Shown here: positions 42,960 through 53,066 of the stretch, in pieces
Layout: every line of letters begins with the position of its first letter
How positions within the stretch are numbered: the first letter of the stretch is position 1
Source of the DNA: Sphingobacteriales bacterium 44-15
GTDB taxonomy: Bacteria; Bacteroidota; Bacteroidia; Chitinophagales; Chitinophagaceae
NCBI GenBank assembly: GCA_001899685.1
Contig: MKWG01000003.1
Coordinates: forward strand, 248,001-312,000
Direction: 5' to 3'
DNA: 64,000 nt
Notes under the pieces: model-generated
What the model was told of the DNA's origin: nothing
Database searches by the model: none
What the model saw: only the letters and a program-made list of their open reading frames with translations
Program-made: the position numbers and the translations under genes

Positions 42960-44933
42960 CTATTTAAACCGTGCTTCTTCGGTAATGCCTTTCCAGGTAT
43001 CTGTACGGAAGGGTGCAGCAGGTAATCCTTCTTTATTAAACAGGTTGGCTTCCATATTGTCATCAGCCCAGCCATAATGCACCGCTACCGGATCGGCAAC
43101 AGCATCGCTCCAAACAATTACTTTATCACCACGTATTTCCGCTTTAGCCCAATGAAATAGCTTGTCGGCGCCGGCCACTTCAAAACCATCCAGGTACCCA
43201 TATTTACTATGAGCTTCCAAACCGCTGCCGGTGTTGGTAAAGCTGATCGTTATTTTGTTCCCTTCTTTTTGCATGGACTGGTAGCGTGGTCCCCCCGCAA
43301 TCACATTTTGTCTGTATGCTATCTGCAGCGCCTGGAGTGCCAGTCTTCTTCCTACTTCCTGCTTATTGGTGGGGTGGATATTCTTAGGGTTACCGATATC
43401 GTGTATAACCGCCATACCTGTTTTAGGAGAAGCCTGAAGCGTCATATCCTGCGCTTCCCGGAGCTCGGCCCAACTGCTTCCCTTGGCGCTGTTGCCACCC
43501 GCAGCATCAAAGCTGGCCAATTGTACAAATAAAAAAGGAAAAGTTTCCTTCCAGCGGTCGCGCCAATCCCTGATCATAAGAGGAAAAGATTTTTGATATT
43601 GATAGGCTCGCCCGGCATTCGATTCGCCCTGGTACCAGATAACGCCCTGCATAGCGTAAGGAATGAGCGGAGCGATCATGGTATTATACAATAGAGTGCC
43701 TGCATCGTTAGGTCCCGCAAACTGCTGATGGTCAACCGAAGATTCTATCCTGTGCTTCCAGGTCCCGGCAAGCGATTGCTCATACATATTCCGGCTGATC
43801 TTCATGTCTTCCGGCTTACCGGTAAATCCATTTCTTCCACCCGGATCTTCAATGCGGATAGCAATGCTGTTTTTTTGCGCACGCAGTTGTGAGGGTTCAA
43901 GTATATAAGTTCGTTCCGCTGAAGTTTTCACAGAAGTGCGTCCTATCTTAACGCCGTTAACGTAGGTGTCATCTAAACCATCAATGGTACCGAGCGAAAG
44001 CAGCAGGCGCTGCCCGGCAAGCGAATCAGGCAAGTCAAACTCACGACGAAACCATACCGCTCCGTCATGAAGTATGAAATTGCCACGGTCGAAGTGACGG
44101 GGCAGCTCAATCGTTTTCCAGTTGCTGTCGTCAAATGAAGCAGCCGACCAGGATTGTGCTTCAGCAGGTGTGGGAAGCCCGCCCTGCAACTCGTTAATGG
44201 CATTGGTAAGTTTTGCTTTGCGTTTTTCGCCAAGCGCTTCTATGGATGAAGGCATCGTGTTTACCACATCTGAAAACTCGCTAAAGCTTTTCATCGCTTC
44301 TTTGCTGATCCAGGTTTCCACGATGGTACCACCCCAGGAAGAATGAATCAGTCCGACAGGAACACCTAACTGACGATACAGCTCTCTTCCAAAAAAATAA
44401 CCTACAGCGGTAAAATTCCCAACATTTTCGGGGGTTGCCGGCTTCCATTTCCCTCCCGACAAATCGTCTTTTGGTGTCAGCCCGATTTCCCGGGGCACTT
44501 CAAAATGACGGATCAAAGGGTAATTGGCCGCAGCTATTTCTTCTTTTGCATTATCAGCACCCTGAACGGTCCATTGCATATTGGATTGACCGGAACATAT
44601 CCAGACCTCACCGATCAATACATCGTCAAGGGTTATCGTATTTTTCTTTCCTTTTACTATCAAACTGTAGGGGCCTCCTTCATTTTCCGCATCCAGCCGG
44701 AGCATCCATTTACCATCTTTCCCTGCTTTTACTGTTTTGATCTTCCCGGCAATGCCACTGCCCGACAGCTCAACAGTTACTTTTTCACCGGCATCTGCCC
44801 AGCCCCATACAGGAATGGGCTTATGGCGCTGAAGCACCATGTGGTCATTAAAAATTTTTGGAAGGTGAACATCCGCATGCGCCGGGCAAACAAATAGCAG
44901 CAATAAAAAAGAAAGGGATATCAGGGACTTCAT
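42960..44933 (-). CDS. Secreted sialate O-acetylesterase-family esterase
   Basis: 657-residue SGNH-type carbohydrate esterase with a signal peptide (SLISLSFLLLLFVCPAHA). The catalytic block GQSNMQW begins at 115 (Ser117). Further family blocks are IHSSWGGT, GVIWYQGESNAG and the C-terminal histidine region NPKNIHPTNKQEVGRRLA. Between them is an inserted jelly-roll-like domain (WFRREFDLPDSLAGQRLLLS), common in Bacteroidota members. It removes O-acetyl groups from sialic acid or other sugars. Without a sialidase in the window the acetylated sugar cannot be named. It lies 226 bases downstream of the sulfatase gene and may have its own promoter. Confidence 0.92.
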   Translation of the reverse strand: MKSLISLSFLLLLFVCPAHADVHLPKIFNDHMVLQRHKPIPVWGWADAGEKVTVELSGSGIAGKIKTVKAGKDGKWMLRLDAENEGGPYSLIVKGKKNTITLDDVLIGEVWICSGQSNMQWTVQGADNAKEEIAAANYPLIRHFEVPREIGLTPKDDLSGGKWKPATPENVGNFTAVGYFFGRELYRQLGVPVGLIHSSWGGTIVETWISKEAMKSFSEFSDVVNTMPSSIEALGEKRKAKLTNAINELQGGLPTPAEAQSWSAASFDDSNWKTIELPRHFDRGNFILHDGAVWFRREFDLPDSLAGQRLLLSLGTIDGLDDTYVNGVKIGRTSVKTSAERTYILEPSQLRAQKNSIAIRIEDPGGRNGFTGKPEDMKISRNMYEQSLAGTWKHRIESSVDHQQFAGPNDAGTLLYNTMIAPLIPYAMQGVIWYQGESNAGRAYQYQKSFPLMIRDWRDRWKETFPFLFVQLASFDAAGGNSAKGSSWAELREAQDMTLQASPKTGMAVIHDIGNPKNIHPTNKQEVGRRLALQALQIAYRQNVIAGGPRYQSMQKEGNKITISFTNTGSGLEAHSKYGYLDGFEVAGADKLFHWAKAEIRGDKVIVWSDAVADPVAVHYGWADDNMEANLFNKEGLPAAPFRTDTWKGITEEARFK

Positions 44934-45159
44934 AAAATTGATATAAAAAATGAATGAATTAATAGAATATTACTCAGGGTTTTGGCAAATATATTATTGT
45001 ATCCTGAAGAATCGCGGGAAAAAATCTACAGTAATGTAATGGTTTTATACAGCATCCTCTTCAGGGCAAACAGGTTTTGACAATAAAGAATAGAGCAGGT
45101 GATTGTACCCAACAGATACCTGTAGCTTTTTATGAGCATATATAAAGTCGAATTAAATC

Positions 45160-46710
45160 TTAAGGAATAATTAGGCTATCCCTCGTTTTTAAATGCCTGT
45201 AAAGTTTTTCCCGGAGCGCTTTGATCAGCTTTTTATTTTCTGGTTTGTCAGCAATATTTTCATTTTCTTCAGGGTCGCTTCGGTGATCATACAACATCCG
45301 TGCATAAGGCTGTCCTGTTTTGTCATTGATCCATTCGGTATAGGCGTGGGTTTCTGTAATTATGGTTTCACCTCCTGATCTACAAAAAACATTGTCTTTC
45401 CATGGCTGTCCTGGATCATCCAGTAACGAAGCAAAACTTTTCCCCTGAAGGTGAATAGGCAAGCTAAGATTCGCAATTTCGCACAAAGAAGGGTAAATGT
45501 CCAAAAAATCAACTAATGCTTTTGTCTCTGCCCCGTGAACTTTCCCTGGCACTTTTATTATTAGTGGGACATGGAAGGCCTTTTCAAAATTGGTACTTTT
45601 ACACCATAAATTATGCTCTCCTAAAAACCATCCATGATCTCCTAAAACAACAATTATTGTATTACTCGCCAAACCAAGATTTTCCAATTCGTTTAAAATC
45701 AAACCAATTTGTGCATCTACGTAACTCACACAAGCATAGTATCCGTGGATAAGCGTCAAAGCAGTGTTTGTGTCCAGCTGACCTTCTTTGGGAATACCAT
45801 TATATCCTCGTAATTCGCTCCAATTCGACATAGCTGCGTCCGGTGCATCTTTAGGAAAGAAACAATTTGAAGACAATAGGATATCTTTTTTATTATACAT
45901 ATCCCAGTATTTTTGGGGAGCATTAAACGGAAGATGGGGTTTATGAAAACCCACTGCAAGAAAAAAGGGTTTTGAACTACTTTTTAAATCCTGCAATTCT
46001 TCCAATGCACGGTTTGCAATTCTTCCATCCATGTAAGTTAAATCTGAAACATCAGGTTTTTCAAAAGCAGGGCCTCTTTTATGTGGTAAGTTATCAAAGT
46101 TACGAATACTTGTATCCTTTGCCCATTCCATACTCCTTTCCTCATGAATCTTAATACTTTCAGATGATTGATAATCCCAAAATTGAGTTGTTGTAGTTGG
46201 AGGTCTCCATTCTTTATCCCAACTTCCTTTCCCATCTCCGAAATTATTATATATCTTACCTAAAGAAATTGTAAGATAACCATTGTTTTTAAAGTGCATT
46301 GGCAAACTCACAATACCAGGCACTGCTTCATCCTGTGAACAGTTCCACCCAATAAATCTCTTTTGAGAAGGATAAACTCCACTCAAGAGGGAAGCCCTTG
46401 ACGGCCCACATACAGGATAATTGCAATAAGCATTTTTAAAAACCATTCCAGTTTTAGCCAACCGATCAATATTCGGAGATTTGATTTTATTTTTTCCATA
46501 ACAACCAAGTTCCGGGCGAAGATCATCAACGACAATTAATAATATATTGGGACTGTTTTCTTTTCTTACAGTATTATTTTGAGCTTCTGCCGAAAATATA
46601 GACATTAACAAAACAATAAACAAAGAGCTAATTTTTGATATATAGTAAATTCCCCTCTCACAAAATGAAGTCAACTTAATAAGCATAAATAAATTTATCA
46701 TTCTTTCCAT
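45160..46710 (-). CDS. Secreted sulfatase (iduronate-2-sulfatase-like)
   Basis: Type I sulfatase. It has metal-binding aspartates in LLIVVDDLRPELGCYG and the formylglycine site CGPSR in the block CNYPVCGPSRASLLSG. Further blocks are GFHKPHLPFNAP and VVLGDHGWFLGEHNLW. These resemble iduronate-2-sulfatase and related subfamilies. The start is uncertain: the frame opens at a GTG (46767) overlapping the esterase stop codon, with ATGs at 46710, 46701 and 46686. I chose 46710; the signal peptide (ISSLFIVLLMSIFSAEAQ) is downstream of all of them. A sulfated substrate for locus 3 is likely. Composition is AT-rich compared with locus 2. Confidence 0.9.
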   Translation of the reverse strand: MERMINLFMLIKLTSFCERGIYYISKISSLFIVLLMSIFSAEAQNNTVRKENSPNILLIVVDDLRPELGCYGKNKIKSPNIDRLAKTGMVFKNAYCNYPVCGPSRASLLSGVYPSQKRFIGWNCSQDEAVPGIVSLPMHFKNNGYLTISLGKIYNNFGDGKGSWDKEWRPPTTTTQFWDYQSSESIKIHEERSMEWAKDTSIRNFDNLPHKRGPAFEKPDVSDLTYMDGRIANRALEELQDLKSSSKPFFLAVGFHKPHLPFNAPQKYWDMYNKKDILLSSNCFFPKDAPDAAMSNWSELRGYNGIPKEGQLDTNTALTLIHGYYACVSYVDAQIGLILNELENLGLASNTIIVVLGDHGWFLGEHNLWCKSTNFEKAFHVPLIIKVPGKVHGAETKALVDFLDIYPSLCEIANLSLPIHLQGKSFASLLDDPGQPWKDNVFCRSGGETIITETHAYTEWINDKTGQPYARMLYDHRSDPEENENIADKPENKKLIKALREKLYRHLKTRDSLIIP

Positions 46711-46763
46711 TTTAATGCAACTTGCAGTTTTAAATGATTCTTTTTCATATATCGTTACTATTA

Positions 46764-47642
46764 TCACTTAATTTCAATTACAGGTTCCTTATTTAAATAT
46801 CTCAATGATTGTAAAAAAATATCGGATTCAAATAATGTACTTTTATAATTGTCAAAATGGGAATAATTAAAGAATCCATGACCTTGCCCGTCATATAATT
46901 TTAACACGCAAATACTTTTAAGTTTTTCCATCACTTTTTTATAATACTGAATTGTTTCTACAGGTATCAATACATCATTCGTCCCAAGAAAAATAATTGT
47001 TGGCGGTGCACCTTTAGTAATATTATGCAAAGGGGAAAAGCTTTTATATTTATCCCCAATTCTTTCATATCCATAGCCACCGGGACCATTATCAATAACC
47101 GGATTAAATAGTATTAACGCATCCGGTTTGCAGCTAATAGATAAATCGTCAGAGGCTTCATTATAATCATTGATTAATGCCGTAGCTGCAGCAAGTTGCC
47201 CACCTGCAGAACCGCCAGAAGCTACTATTTTTGCAGGATCAACACCAAAATCGTATGCATTCTTCCTTATAAATCGAATCGAAGATTTAGCATCTTTAAG
47301 CGATTCGAAAGGCGTTGTATGGTTTTTGTCCTCTGTTCGATAGTCAACTAAAAAGCATACCAATCCTCTTTTTGAAAAGTATTGCGCTTGGTTATAGAAC
47401 TGATTTTTTGTTCCACCTTGCCATCCTCCGCCATGAAAGAATACTATTGCTGGATAGTTTCCTAGTTTATTCATAGTATCAGGAAAAAAAACTTTCATAA
47501 ACAATGTTGAAGAATCAACCCTTTTGTATAAAACTTCTTTTTGCGCAAAACAAGTCAAGAACCCCAACATTAATCCTACTGTTGTAGCTATAAAACGATT
47601 TATTAAGCTATTTTGAGCTATCCTATTGTCCATAAGCATCAT
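46764..47642 (-). CDS. Secreted alpha/beta-hydrolase esterase
   Basis: 292-residue alpha/beta hydrolase of the hormone-sensitive lipase/acetyl-xylan-esterase-like group. The signal peptide is FIATTVGLMLGFLTCFAQ. The oxyanion motif HGGGW is at 70-74, the nucleophile elbow GGSAGG at 143-148 (Ser145), an acid in LGTNDVLIPVE, and the catalytic histidine in DGQGHGFFN. It probably removes acyl groups from a glycan. The start codon overlaps the stop of the FAD oxidoreductase gene by four bases (ATGA), so translational coupling is likely. Downstream lies the sulfatase gene. Confidence 0.9.
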   Translation of the reverse strand: MMLMDNRIAQNSLINRFIATTVGLMLGFLTCFAQKEVLYKRVDSSTLFMKVFFPDTMNKLGNYPAIVFFHGGGWQGGTKNQFYNQAQYFSKRGLVCFLVDYRTEDKNHTTPFESLKDAKSSIRFIRKNAYDFGVDPAKIVASGGSAGGQLAAATALINDYNEASDDLSISCKPDALILFNPVIDNGPGGYGYERIGDKYKSFSPLHNITKGAPPTIIFLGTNDVLIPVETIQYYKKVMEKLKSICVLKLYDGQGHGFFNYSHFDNYKSTLFESDIFLQSLRYLNKEPVIEIK

Positions 47643-49261
47643 CTTGATTTATTTTCTAAATAAGGATCATCCTGAAGCCATTGTTGCAACTTGCTAATAT
47701 CAATTTTTTGTACAGTCACTTTGCTGTCAATAGCCATAGAAGCAGCCATAGCTGCAGATTGCGCCAGAACCATAAAAACCGGTTCCATTCGAATAGAGCC
47801 ATAAGCGATATGGCTTGCGGACAAGCATACCGGTACCAATAAATTAGTACACTCATCCTGCTTTGGCGTAAGCGAACGATAAGAAACAGGATAGGGAGGA
47901 AATCCGCCTACTTCTACATTTCCTTCATTTTTTACCATCCCGTTTTCAGCGATGCGCTGGCAATTGTGGCTATCCATTGTATAGGCCGCCATGCCTATTC
48001 CATCAGCAACTTTCTTCCCGCCGCGGCAGTTATGCTCTGTCATTATATAATCACCTATCATTCTGCGTGCTTCTCTCACATACAACTGAGGGGTAAAATT
48101 TCCATATTGTTGATATTCATCTTTAGGATATCCCCAATTGTTCACAAATTCGCGCAATTCTTCAGGCACTCTTTTATCTGTTTGTAAAAAATACAAGAGT
48201 CCTTTGGTATAGGAAACATGCTCATCAAATATTTTTTTTCGTTGTTCAAAAGTGCCTTCCGGCCATCCATAGTTCATGCCGATCATGTCAGTTGAAAATC
48301 CTCCCCTATTGTTAATATCTGTCTTGCGGTTGGGCATACGGCTCCAGATAAAATATTGATTTATTTGTCTCATAGAAGGCTGCGCTTCAAAAAGACGAAC
48401 CAGCAATTCATATTTAGAAGGATCATAACCGCGCGGACGGGTAATAGGTATCTTGTTTTCCAGACTATCGGTGAGGCATATACGAAAGTTATAAGCCTGT
48501 ATTCTTTTATCTCCGGTGCCCGTAAATACAGGCTTGCCATTACTAATACCCCAAAGTAAGCCACTGGAAGGATCGCCCGGAATCTTATAAGGGCTTATCC
48601 CGTCAGGAAACTGATGGTATCCTGATTGCTTAGAGTATTCAGCTAAAAGATAACCATTCACTGTTTCATTATATTGATTATTGTCTTCTCGTCCTACGGT
48701 ATAAGATACGCCACTCATACCTAATAAGTCGCCTTCATAAGTGCAGTCTATAAATTCCTTTGCACTTATTTCTACAGATCGTGATTTTGCTTTGGATGGG
48801 TCTTTAACCAGGATAGACTGAATTGCTTTTCCTGACTTATTCAACTTATATATTTGCTGTTGCATCAGCACTTTTATTTTTCCGCTTTTAATATAACTCT
48901 GCAAGACTTCCATAGCCACGTGAGGCTCAAAAGTCCATTGTTCTTCTACGTTATATTTTTCCCCAACATTTCTGTAAAACTGGCGGGATAAACCGGTAAT
49001 CGCCTGTTTATTCCCAATGTCAGTTTGTCCCAGGCCACCGGTGGTCATTCCGCCTAACATTTTTCCCGGCTCAATAAGTATAACTGTTTTATCACATTTC
49101 CATGCAGCATAAGCTGCTATTATTCCTGCTGCGGTACCACCGTAAACACAAATATCTACTGTATATTTTTCAGGTTTAGATGCATAAAAGGGTTCAGATG
49201 CAGCCCATAAAGCATTACTGCAGAGCAGTAATAGGACATAGTAGATTATTTTTATTTTCAT
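47639..49261 (-). CDS. Secreted FAD-dependent oxidoreductase (locus 3)
   Basis: 540-residue FAD-dependent oxidoreductase with a Sec signal peptide (IIYYVLLLLCSNALWA). The FAD-binding loop is YGGTAAGIIAA at 40-50, followed by GKMLGGMTTGGLG. It has the same length and block order as the locus 1 protein at 8288-9910, including FIDCTYEGDLLGMSG and LVPVCLSASHIAYGSIRMEP. The two genes look like a duplicated or separately recruited pair, each in a locus with susCD and a sulfatase. The stop codon overlaps the start of the esterase gene. Upstream are 177 bases containing an orphan leader remnant. Confidence 0.88.
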   Translation of the reverse strand: MKIKIIYYVLLLLCSNALWAASEPFYASKPEKYTVDICVYGGTAAGIIAAYAAWKCDKTVILIEPGKMLGGMTTGGLGQTDIGNKQAITGLSRQFYRNVGEKYNVEEQWTFEPHVAMEVLQSYIKSGKIKVLMQQQIYKLNKSGKAIQSILVKDPSKAKSRSVEISAKEFIDCTYEGDLLGMSGVSYTVGREDNNQYNETVNGYLLAEYSKQSGYHQFPDGISPYKIPGDPSSGLLWGISNGKPVFTGTGDKRIQAYNFRICLTDSLENKIPITRPRGYDPSKYELLVRLFEAQPSMRQINQYFIWSRMPNRKTDINNRGGFSTDMIGMNYGWPEGTFEQRKKIFDEHVSYTKGLLYFLQTDKRVPEELREFVNNWGYPKDEYQQYGNFTPQLYVREARRMIGDYIMTEHNCRGGKKVADGIGMAAYTMDSHNCQRIAENGMVKNEGNVEVGGFPPYPVSYRSLTPKQDECTNLLVPVCLSASHIAYGSIRMEPVFMVLAQSAAMAASMAIDSKVTVQKIDISKLQQWLQDDPYLENKSR

Positions 49262-49316
49262 GATAAGCTTTTACTATGCTTAAAATTGTCGATTTTAATT
49301 CTGAATTGATATAATT

Positions 49317-49385
49317 TTATCCATAGCCATAAATACGCCTGATATAGCCTGCTGCCGTCGTTTTTATAAAACTTCTTCGTTTCAT
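49317..49385 (-). pseudogene. Orphan signal-peptide leader, remnant of a lost exported enzyme
   Basis: A short frame reads MKRRSFIKTTAAGYIRRIYG, then two more residues and a stop. MKRRSFIKTTAAG is a typical twin-arginine-like leader, near-identical to MKRRSFIKSL at the start of the 6581-8251 protein. No mature domain follows. It lies between two intact genes of locus 3 and looks like the stub left after deletion of an exported oxidoreductase-type gene. It could still be translated as a 22-residue peptide. Confidence 0.6.
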
Positions 49386-49438
49386 TAAGGCAAAATATTA
49401 AGGCAATGTTTTGAAAGAGTTTGCCTTTCTTAGCCGGA

Positions 49439-51523
49439 TCATGGCTTTTTTATAAGTTTTAATATAATCGGATTCATTAAAATCAATTTTTCATTGATTT
49501 TAATGGAACTATTATTCTTTTCACTTCGCATGGATGACCATTCTCCGGCACTATTCAAAAGTTGAATTCTGCAATTGATCCATTCGTGAGAGAGATCCAA
49601 AGAAAATGAATTAAAGGGATCAGAACATAAACTAATAATTACAACAACAGCGTAATCATTTGACTTAGAACGATTAAATATACAAAAGACATTGGGTAGC
49701 TCTTTAACATAAACCGGAAGGGGTTCTCTGCCCAGCCATTCAATTGTTTGGCGCATTATTTCTTTCTTCTTATAATTAATAATAGCGGATGAGCTATTAT
49801 TATCAAGATCAAATGCAGTTATGGCCACACGCCCGCCAAGTCTATTTTCAAAACGGATCATACCCGGCGTAACAGGTTTCTCTTCCCCATCAAGAAAGTC
49901 TGTTAAAATTTTAGCCTCATCCAATGGTTTCAACTGAAAATAACTACCTCCTTCTGTTGCAACAACGAACAAGAGAAAGTTATACATTATTTTACCCCTT
50001 ATATCTTTAAAATCTGTATCATTATGAATACTTTCATATAAAAATTTTGGTGGCTCTCCAGAGAAAACTTCTGCACCAATCAGATCACCAAACCCTCTCT
50101 CATACAGTAACTGGGCGGCATAGCCATCAAGAAAAGTACTGCCACTTAGAAGTTTCGATATCGCTTCATCACTCATTACTCCAACAGTACTGCCAGAAAG
50201 CATTTTTACTTTTCCATTCACAGATGTATGGGGTATACCCAACCGCCCGGTGACATTTGCCCAGGCATAACGCTTCTTATCACCTTTTCCATAAGCATTA
50301 ACTATATGTTCAAATGGCTCATACATAATTTCACATCCATCTACTGAACAGTCCCTTACAGCCCTTTTAAGAGCATTAAACCGGTTTACCTCCTTCTTAA
50401 ACATATTTGCATAACCAACATCTTCTAAAGGACTGTCAGTATTCTGAACCGGATGAAACCTTGAGTCATCCATCCCATAAGCAAATGCCGCTGTCATCAG
50501 GCTTTTTATTTTTGCACCTGACATGAAAAAGCGGGTGTGAGGAAAAGTATCTGACTCGTGATACAATTCAAAATCAGGTGGTAATCTTTGAGAATTATAT
50601 AAAGCATGAAAAATTATTTCAGGTAATCTTTCTGCATTATCATGGCCGTAATCGGTTCCATATAGCCGGACAGCAGGACGGGTTTTTCCCGCGAAAGCCC
50701 TGGTTACCGGTTCAGTAAAATCCCCATAAAAGTCAGCCCCTCCGGATTGTAACAAACATATTCTTGTTTCCGGGGCAATTTTGTCAACATCTTCCCGGAC
50801 AAAAGCAGCAAGTTCCGTAAGAGAATCGCGGCACAATTCCGCCCATACCTTACGTAGTCTTATACTTTCTGGGGTTATCTGACCAAATATCTTATACAGA
50901 TCTTCCCTCGAGTAAGTATGTTGTTGCCGTTTAGCGAACGCTGCAAGATGCAAAGGACAAAAACAGCCGAAGCCCGCATGCCCCAAAGTGTAATCATCCT
51001 CCATATTGATCAGGAAAGGACGGGCAACAGATACAACTGTACTGATATTGTCACTAAATACTTTTTTAAAATCTTGGTCTAAAGGACAAAAAGATATTTC
51101 AGAAACTTTACCATCAATTCCAGTAAGTTTCTGATAAGGAACACCAGGCCCTTGCTTTATGGTTGCAAGATTTTCCCACCCTATTTCAACATCGTAAGAT
51201 GACAGGCTCCTTTTGACCTTTAGAATTAATTCCCCTATATTCTGGTACACCTGGCGTTCAGGGAATCCTAAAAAACGAATAATCTTCTCAGGTCCTAATA
51301 TCATAAAACGCCGGAATCCATAATTAGTTCTCAACCTAATCAACGCAGACAATATCCCTTCATAATCATTTTTAAAAAATTTGACGGGGATAACAGGGTC
51401 AATCAAGTCTTGGGTACCAGGAACAAGTCTCTGTACATTTTGAAATGCAAACAAATTCTCTTTGGTTAGAAGAATTGAGCCCGTTGCAGCAGCTACATTC
51501 ATAATAAAATTCTTCCGTCTCAT
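49439..51523 (-). CDS. Uncharacterised exported protein, possibly TIM-barrel glycosidase-like
   Basis: 694-residue protein with a leader (RRKNFIMNVAAATGSILLT) and no family I can name with confidence. Blocks such as YGFRRFMILGPEKIIRFLG, DVEIGWENLATIKQGPG, FLINMEDDYTLGHAGFGCFC and FELYHESDTFPHTRFFMSG suggest a beta/alpha barrel like GH42-type or related glycosidases. The C-terminal 150 residues look beta-rich. Acidic residues in INMEDD and YHESDTFPH are possible catalytic positions. It directly follows susD (13 bases), the usual place for the main enzyme of a glycan locus. A good candidate for a new glycan-active family. Confidence 0.68.
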   Translation of the reverse strand: MRRKNFIMNVAAATGSILLTKENLFAFQNVQRLVPGTQDLIDPVIPVKFFKNDYEGILSALIRLRTNYGFRRFMILGPEKIIRFLGFPERQVYQNIGELILKVKRSLSSYDVEIGWENLATIKQGPGVPYQKLTGIDGKVSEISFCPLDQDFKKVFSDNISTVVSVARPFLINMEDDYTLGHAGFGCFCPLHLAAFAKRQQHTYSREDLYKIFGQITPESIRLRKVWAELCRDSLTELAAFVREDVDKIAPETRICLLQSGGADFYGDFTEPVTRAFAGKTRPAVRLYGTDYGHDNAERLPEIIFHALYNSQRLPPDFELYHESDTFPHTRFFMSGAKIKSLMTAAFAYGMDDSRFHPVQNTDSPLEDVGYANMFKKEVNRFNALKRAVRDCSVDGCEIMYEPFEHIVNAYGKGDKKRYAWANVTGRLGIPHTSVNGKVKMLSGSTVGVMSDEAISKLLSGSTFLDGYAAQLLYERGFGDLIGAEVFSGEPPKFLYESIHNDTDFKDIRGKIMYNFLLFVVATEGGSYFQLKPLDEAKILTDFLDGEEKPVTPGMIRFENRLGGRVAITAFDLDNNSSSAIINYKKKEIMRQTIEWLGREPLPVYVKELPNVFCIFNRSKSNDYAVVVIISLCSDPFNSFSLDLSHEWINCRIQLLNSAGEWSSMRSEKNNSSIKINEKLILMNPIILKLIKKP

Positions 51524-51536
51524 TATTAAACTATAA

Positions 51537-53051
51537 TTAATTATATCCCGGATTTTGTTCTAAATTCGGATTTAAATCAATCTCTGACTGTGGAAATGGC
51601 CAAATGTATTGATTGGGTAACATCTTTAATGTGCCTATTCCCTGCCCTGGTTCGTCCACGCTTCTTAACACTGAATCAGCAATTCCCCATCGTTTTATAT
51701 CGAACCAACGATATCCTTCTCCAGCTAATTCAATCCGTCTCTCAAGTCGTATCGCTTTTCTCATTTCATCCGCTGACAAGCCCTGCACGACAGGAGGCAT
51801 ATTTGACCTTGACCGTACTTTATTGATTGCAGAATAAACAGTCTCATCCGGTCCAACAGCCTCATTTTGAGCCTCCGCGTACATTAATAAAACATCCGCA
51901 TAACGGAGGTGTATGATATCATAGTCATCCAAATCAGTTATACGTTGAAAATAAGTCATATTATCCTCAATAAACTTGTTCCACAAAAGTCCGGTTTCTC
52001 TAAGAGGATAAGTATAGAGTACTCCATTAACTACCCGAGTCTGTGTCGGATTAATCGTTTGAAGAAGGCGTGGATCCCTGTTTAAATAGGGGTGAGCAGG
52101 GTCAAAAAGCGTTGATTCGTTGGTGGGAAGTCCATCACTGCACAGATACGCAGCCAACAGCTCTTGTCTTGGACTGGTAGTACCATAAACGATGTGATCA
52201 TTACCACCGGTATGTGACCTGTTTGGAAGTGCATAAACCGTTGAGAAGAGGATTTCATCTGGATTGGATTTTTGTGCGTTAGATAAAAAAAGATCACGAT
52301 AATTGGGATATAAACTACATAATCCAGAAGCTATCACTTTATTTGCCGCCGCAGCCGCATCATTCCATTTTCCGGTATACAAAAGGACTTTGGCTTTTAA
52401 TGCATAAGCGGTATTTTTTACAATCCTTCCTGAATATTTGGTATCGGGAAGATTAGGAATTGCATCATTGATATCCTCTAATATGAAATTTATAACTTCA
52501 TCACTTGTGCTTTTCTTTATTTTTGCCCCTTCGATCGTTGGCGTTGTCTTATAAATTATCACCCCACCATAAGTTTGCTGGAGGAAAAAATAAAACCATG
52601 CTCTGAGAAATTTAACTTCTGCGATTTCCTGATTTTTTAATGTTGGATCAATTTTATTTATCCTATCAATATTATCAAGAAAAAAATTGCAAGATCCAAT
52701 CCCCGTATACATGCCATTATACCATTGAGATACCGAACCACCAGTTGTAGGGTTCAATATCCCTAAAGAAATTTGATTATACTCAGTTTCCAATTGAGTA
52801 AAATGACGGGCATTATCAGTGAGGTCTTCAAGTCTAAAGCGCGTTGCAAAAGGTTCCAGATATAACCGGCTATACACTCCCATTAAAGCTGCTGCGGCAT
52901 CTTGTTCAGTCTTCCAGAAAGTTTCACTCGTAGCCTGGTCAGTAGGATTCTTTTCAAGCAACTCTTTATTACATCCGAAGAATGGCAAAGACAAAACAAT
53001 ACTCACTGATATTGATATCAATCTATATTGATTCATTATTTTATTCATCAT
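51537..53051 (-). CDS. RagB/SusD-family outer-membrane lipoprotein (locus 3)
   Basis: 504-residue SusD-like lipoprotein with lipobox PFFGC (Cys27 from the first ATG). Typical blocks are EVKFLRAWYYFFLQQTYGGV, DIIHLRYADVLLMYAEAQNE and the helix RLERRIELAGEGYRWFDIKRWG. It binds the substrate of locus 3 at the cell surface with SusC. Two ATGs in a row occur at the start, and a third five codons in. It lies 15 bases after susC and 13 bases before the uncharacterised 694-residue protein. Confidence 0.95.
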   Translation of the reverse strand: MMNKIMNQYRLISISVSIVLSLPFFGCNKELLEKNPTDQATSETFWKTEQDAAAALMGVYSRLYLEPFATRFRLEDLTDNARHFTQLETEYNQISLGILNPTTGGSVSQWYNGMYTGIGSCNFFLDNIDRINKIDPTLKNQEIAEVKFLRAWFYFFLQQTYGGVIIYKTTPTIEGAKIKKSTSDEVINFILEDINDAIPNLPDTKYSGRIVKNTAYALKAKVLLYTGKWNDAAAAANKVIASGLCSLYPNYRDLFLSNAQKSNPDEILFSTVYALPNRSHTGGNDHIVYGTTSPRQELLAAYLCSDGLPTNESTLFDPAHPYLNRDPRLLQTINPTQTRVVNGVLYTYPLRETGLLWNKFIEDNMTYFQRITDLDDYDIIHLRYADVLLMYAEAQNEAVGPDETVYSAINKVRSRSNMPPVVQGLSADEMRKAIRLERRIELAGEGYRWFDIKRWGIADSVLRSVDEPGQGIGTLKMLPNQYIWPFPQSEIDLNPNLEQNPGYN

Positions 53052-53066
53052 TCAGCAGTTTTAAGT

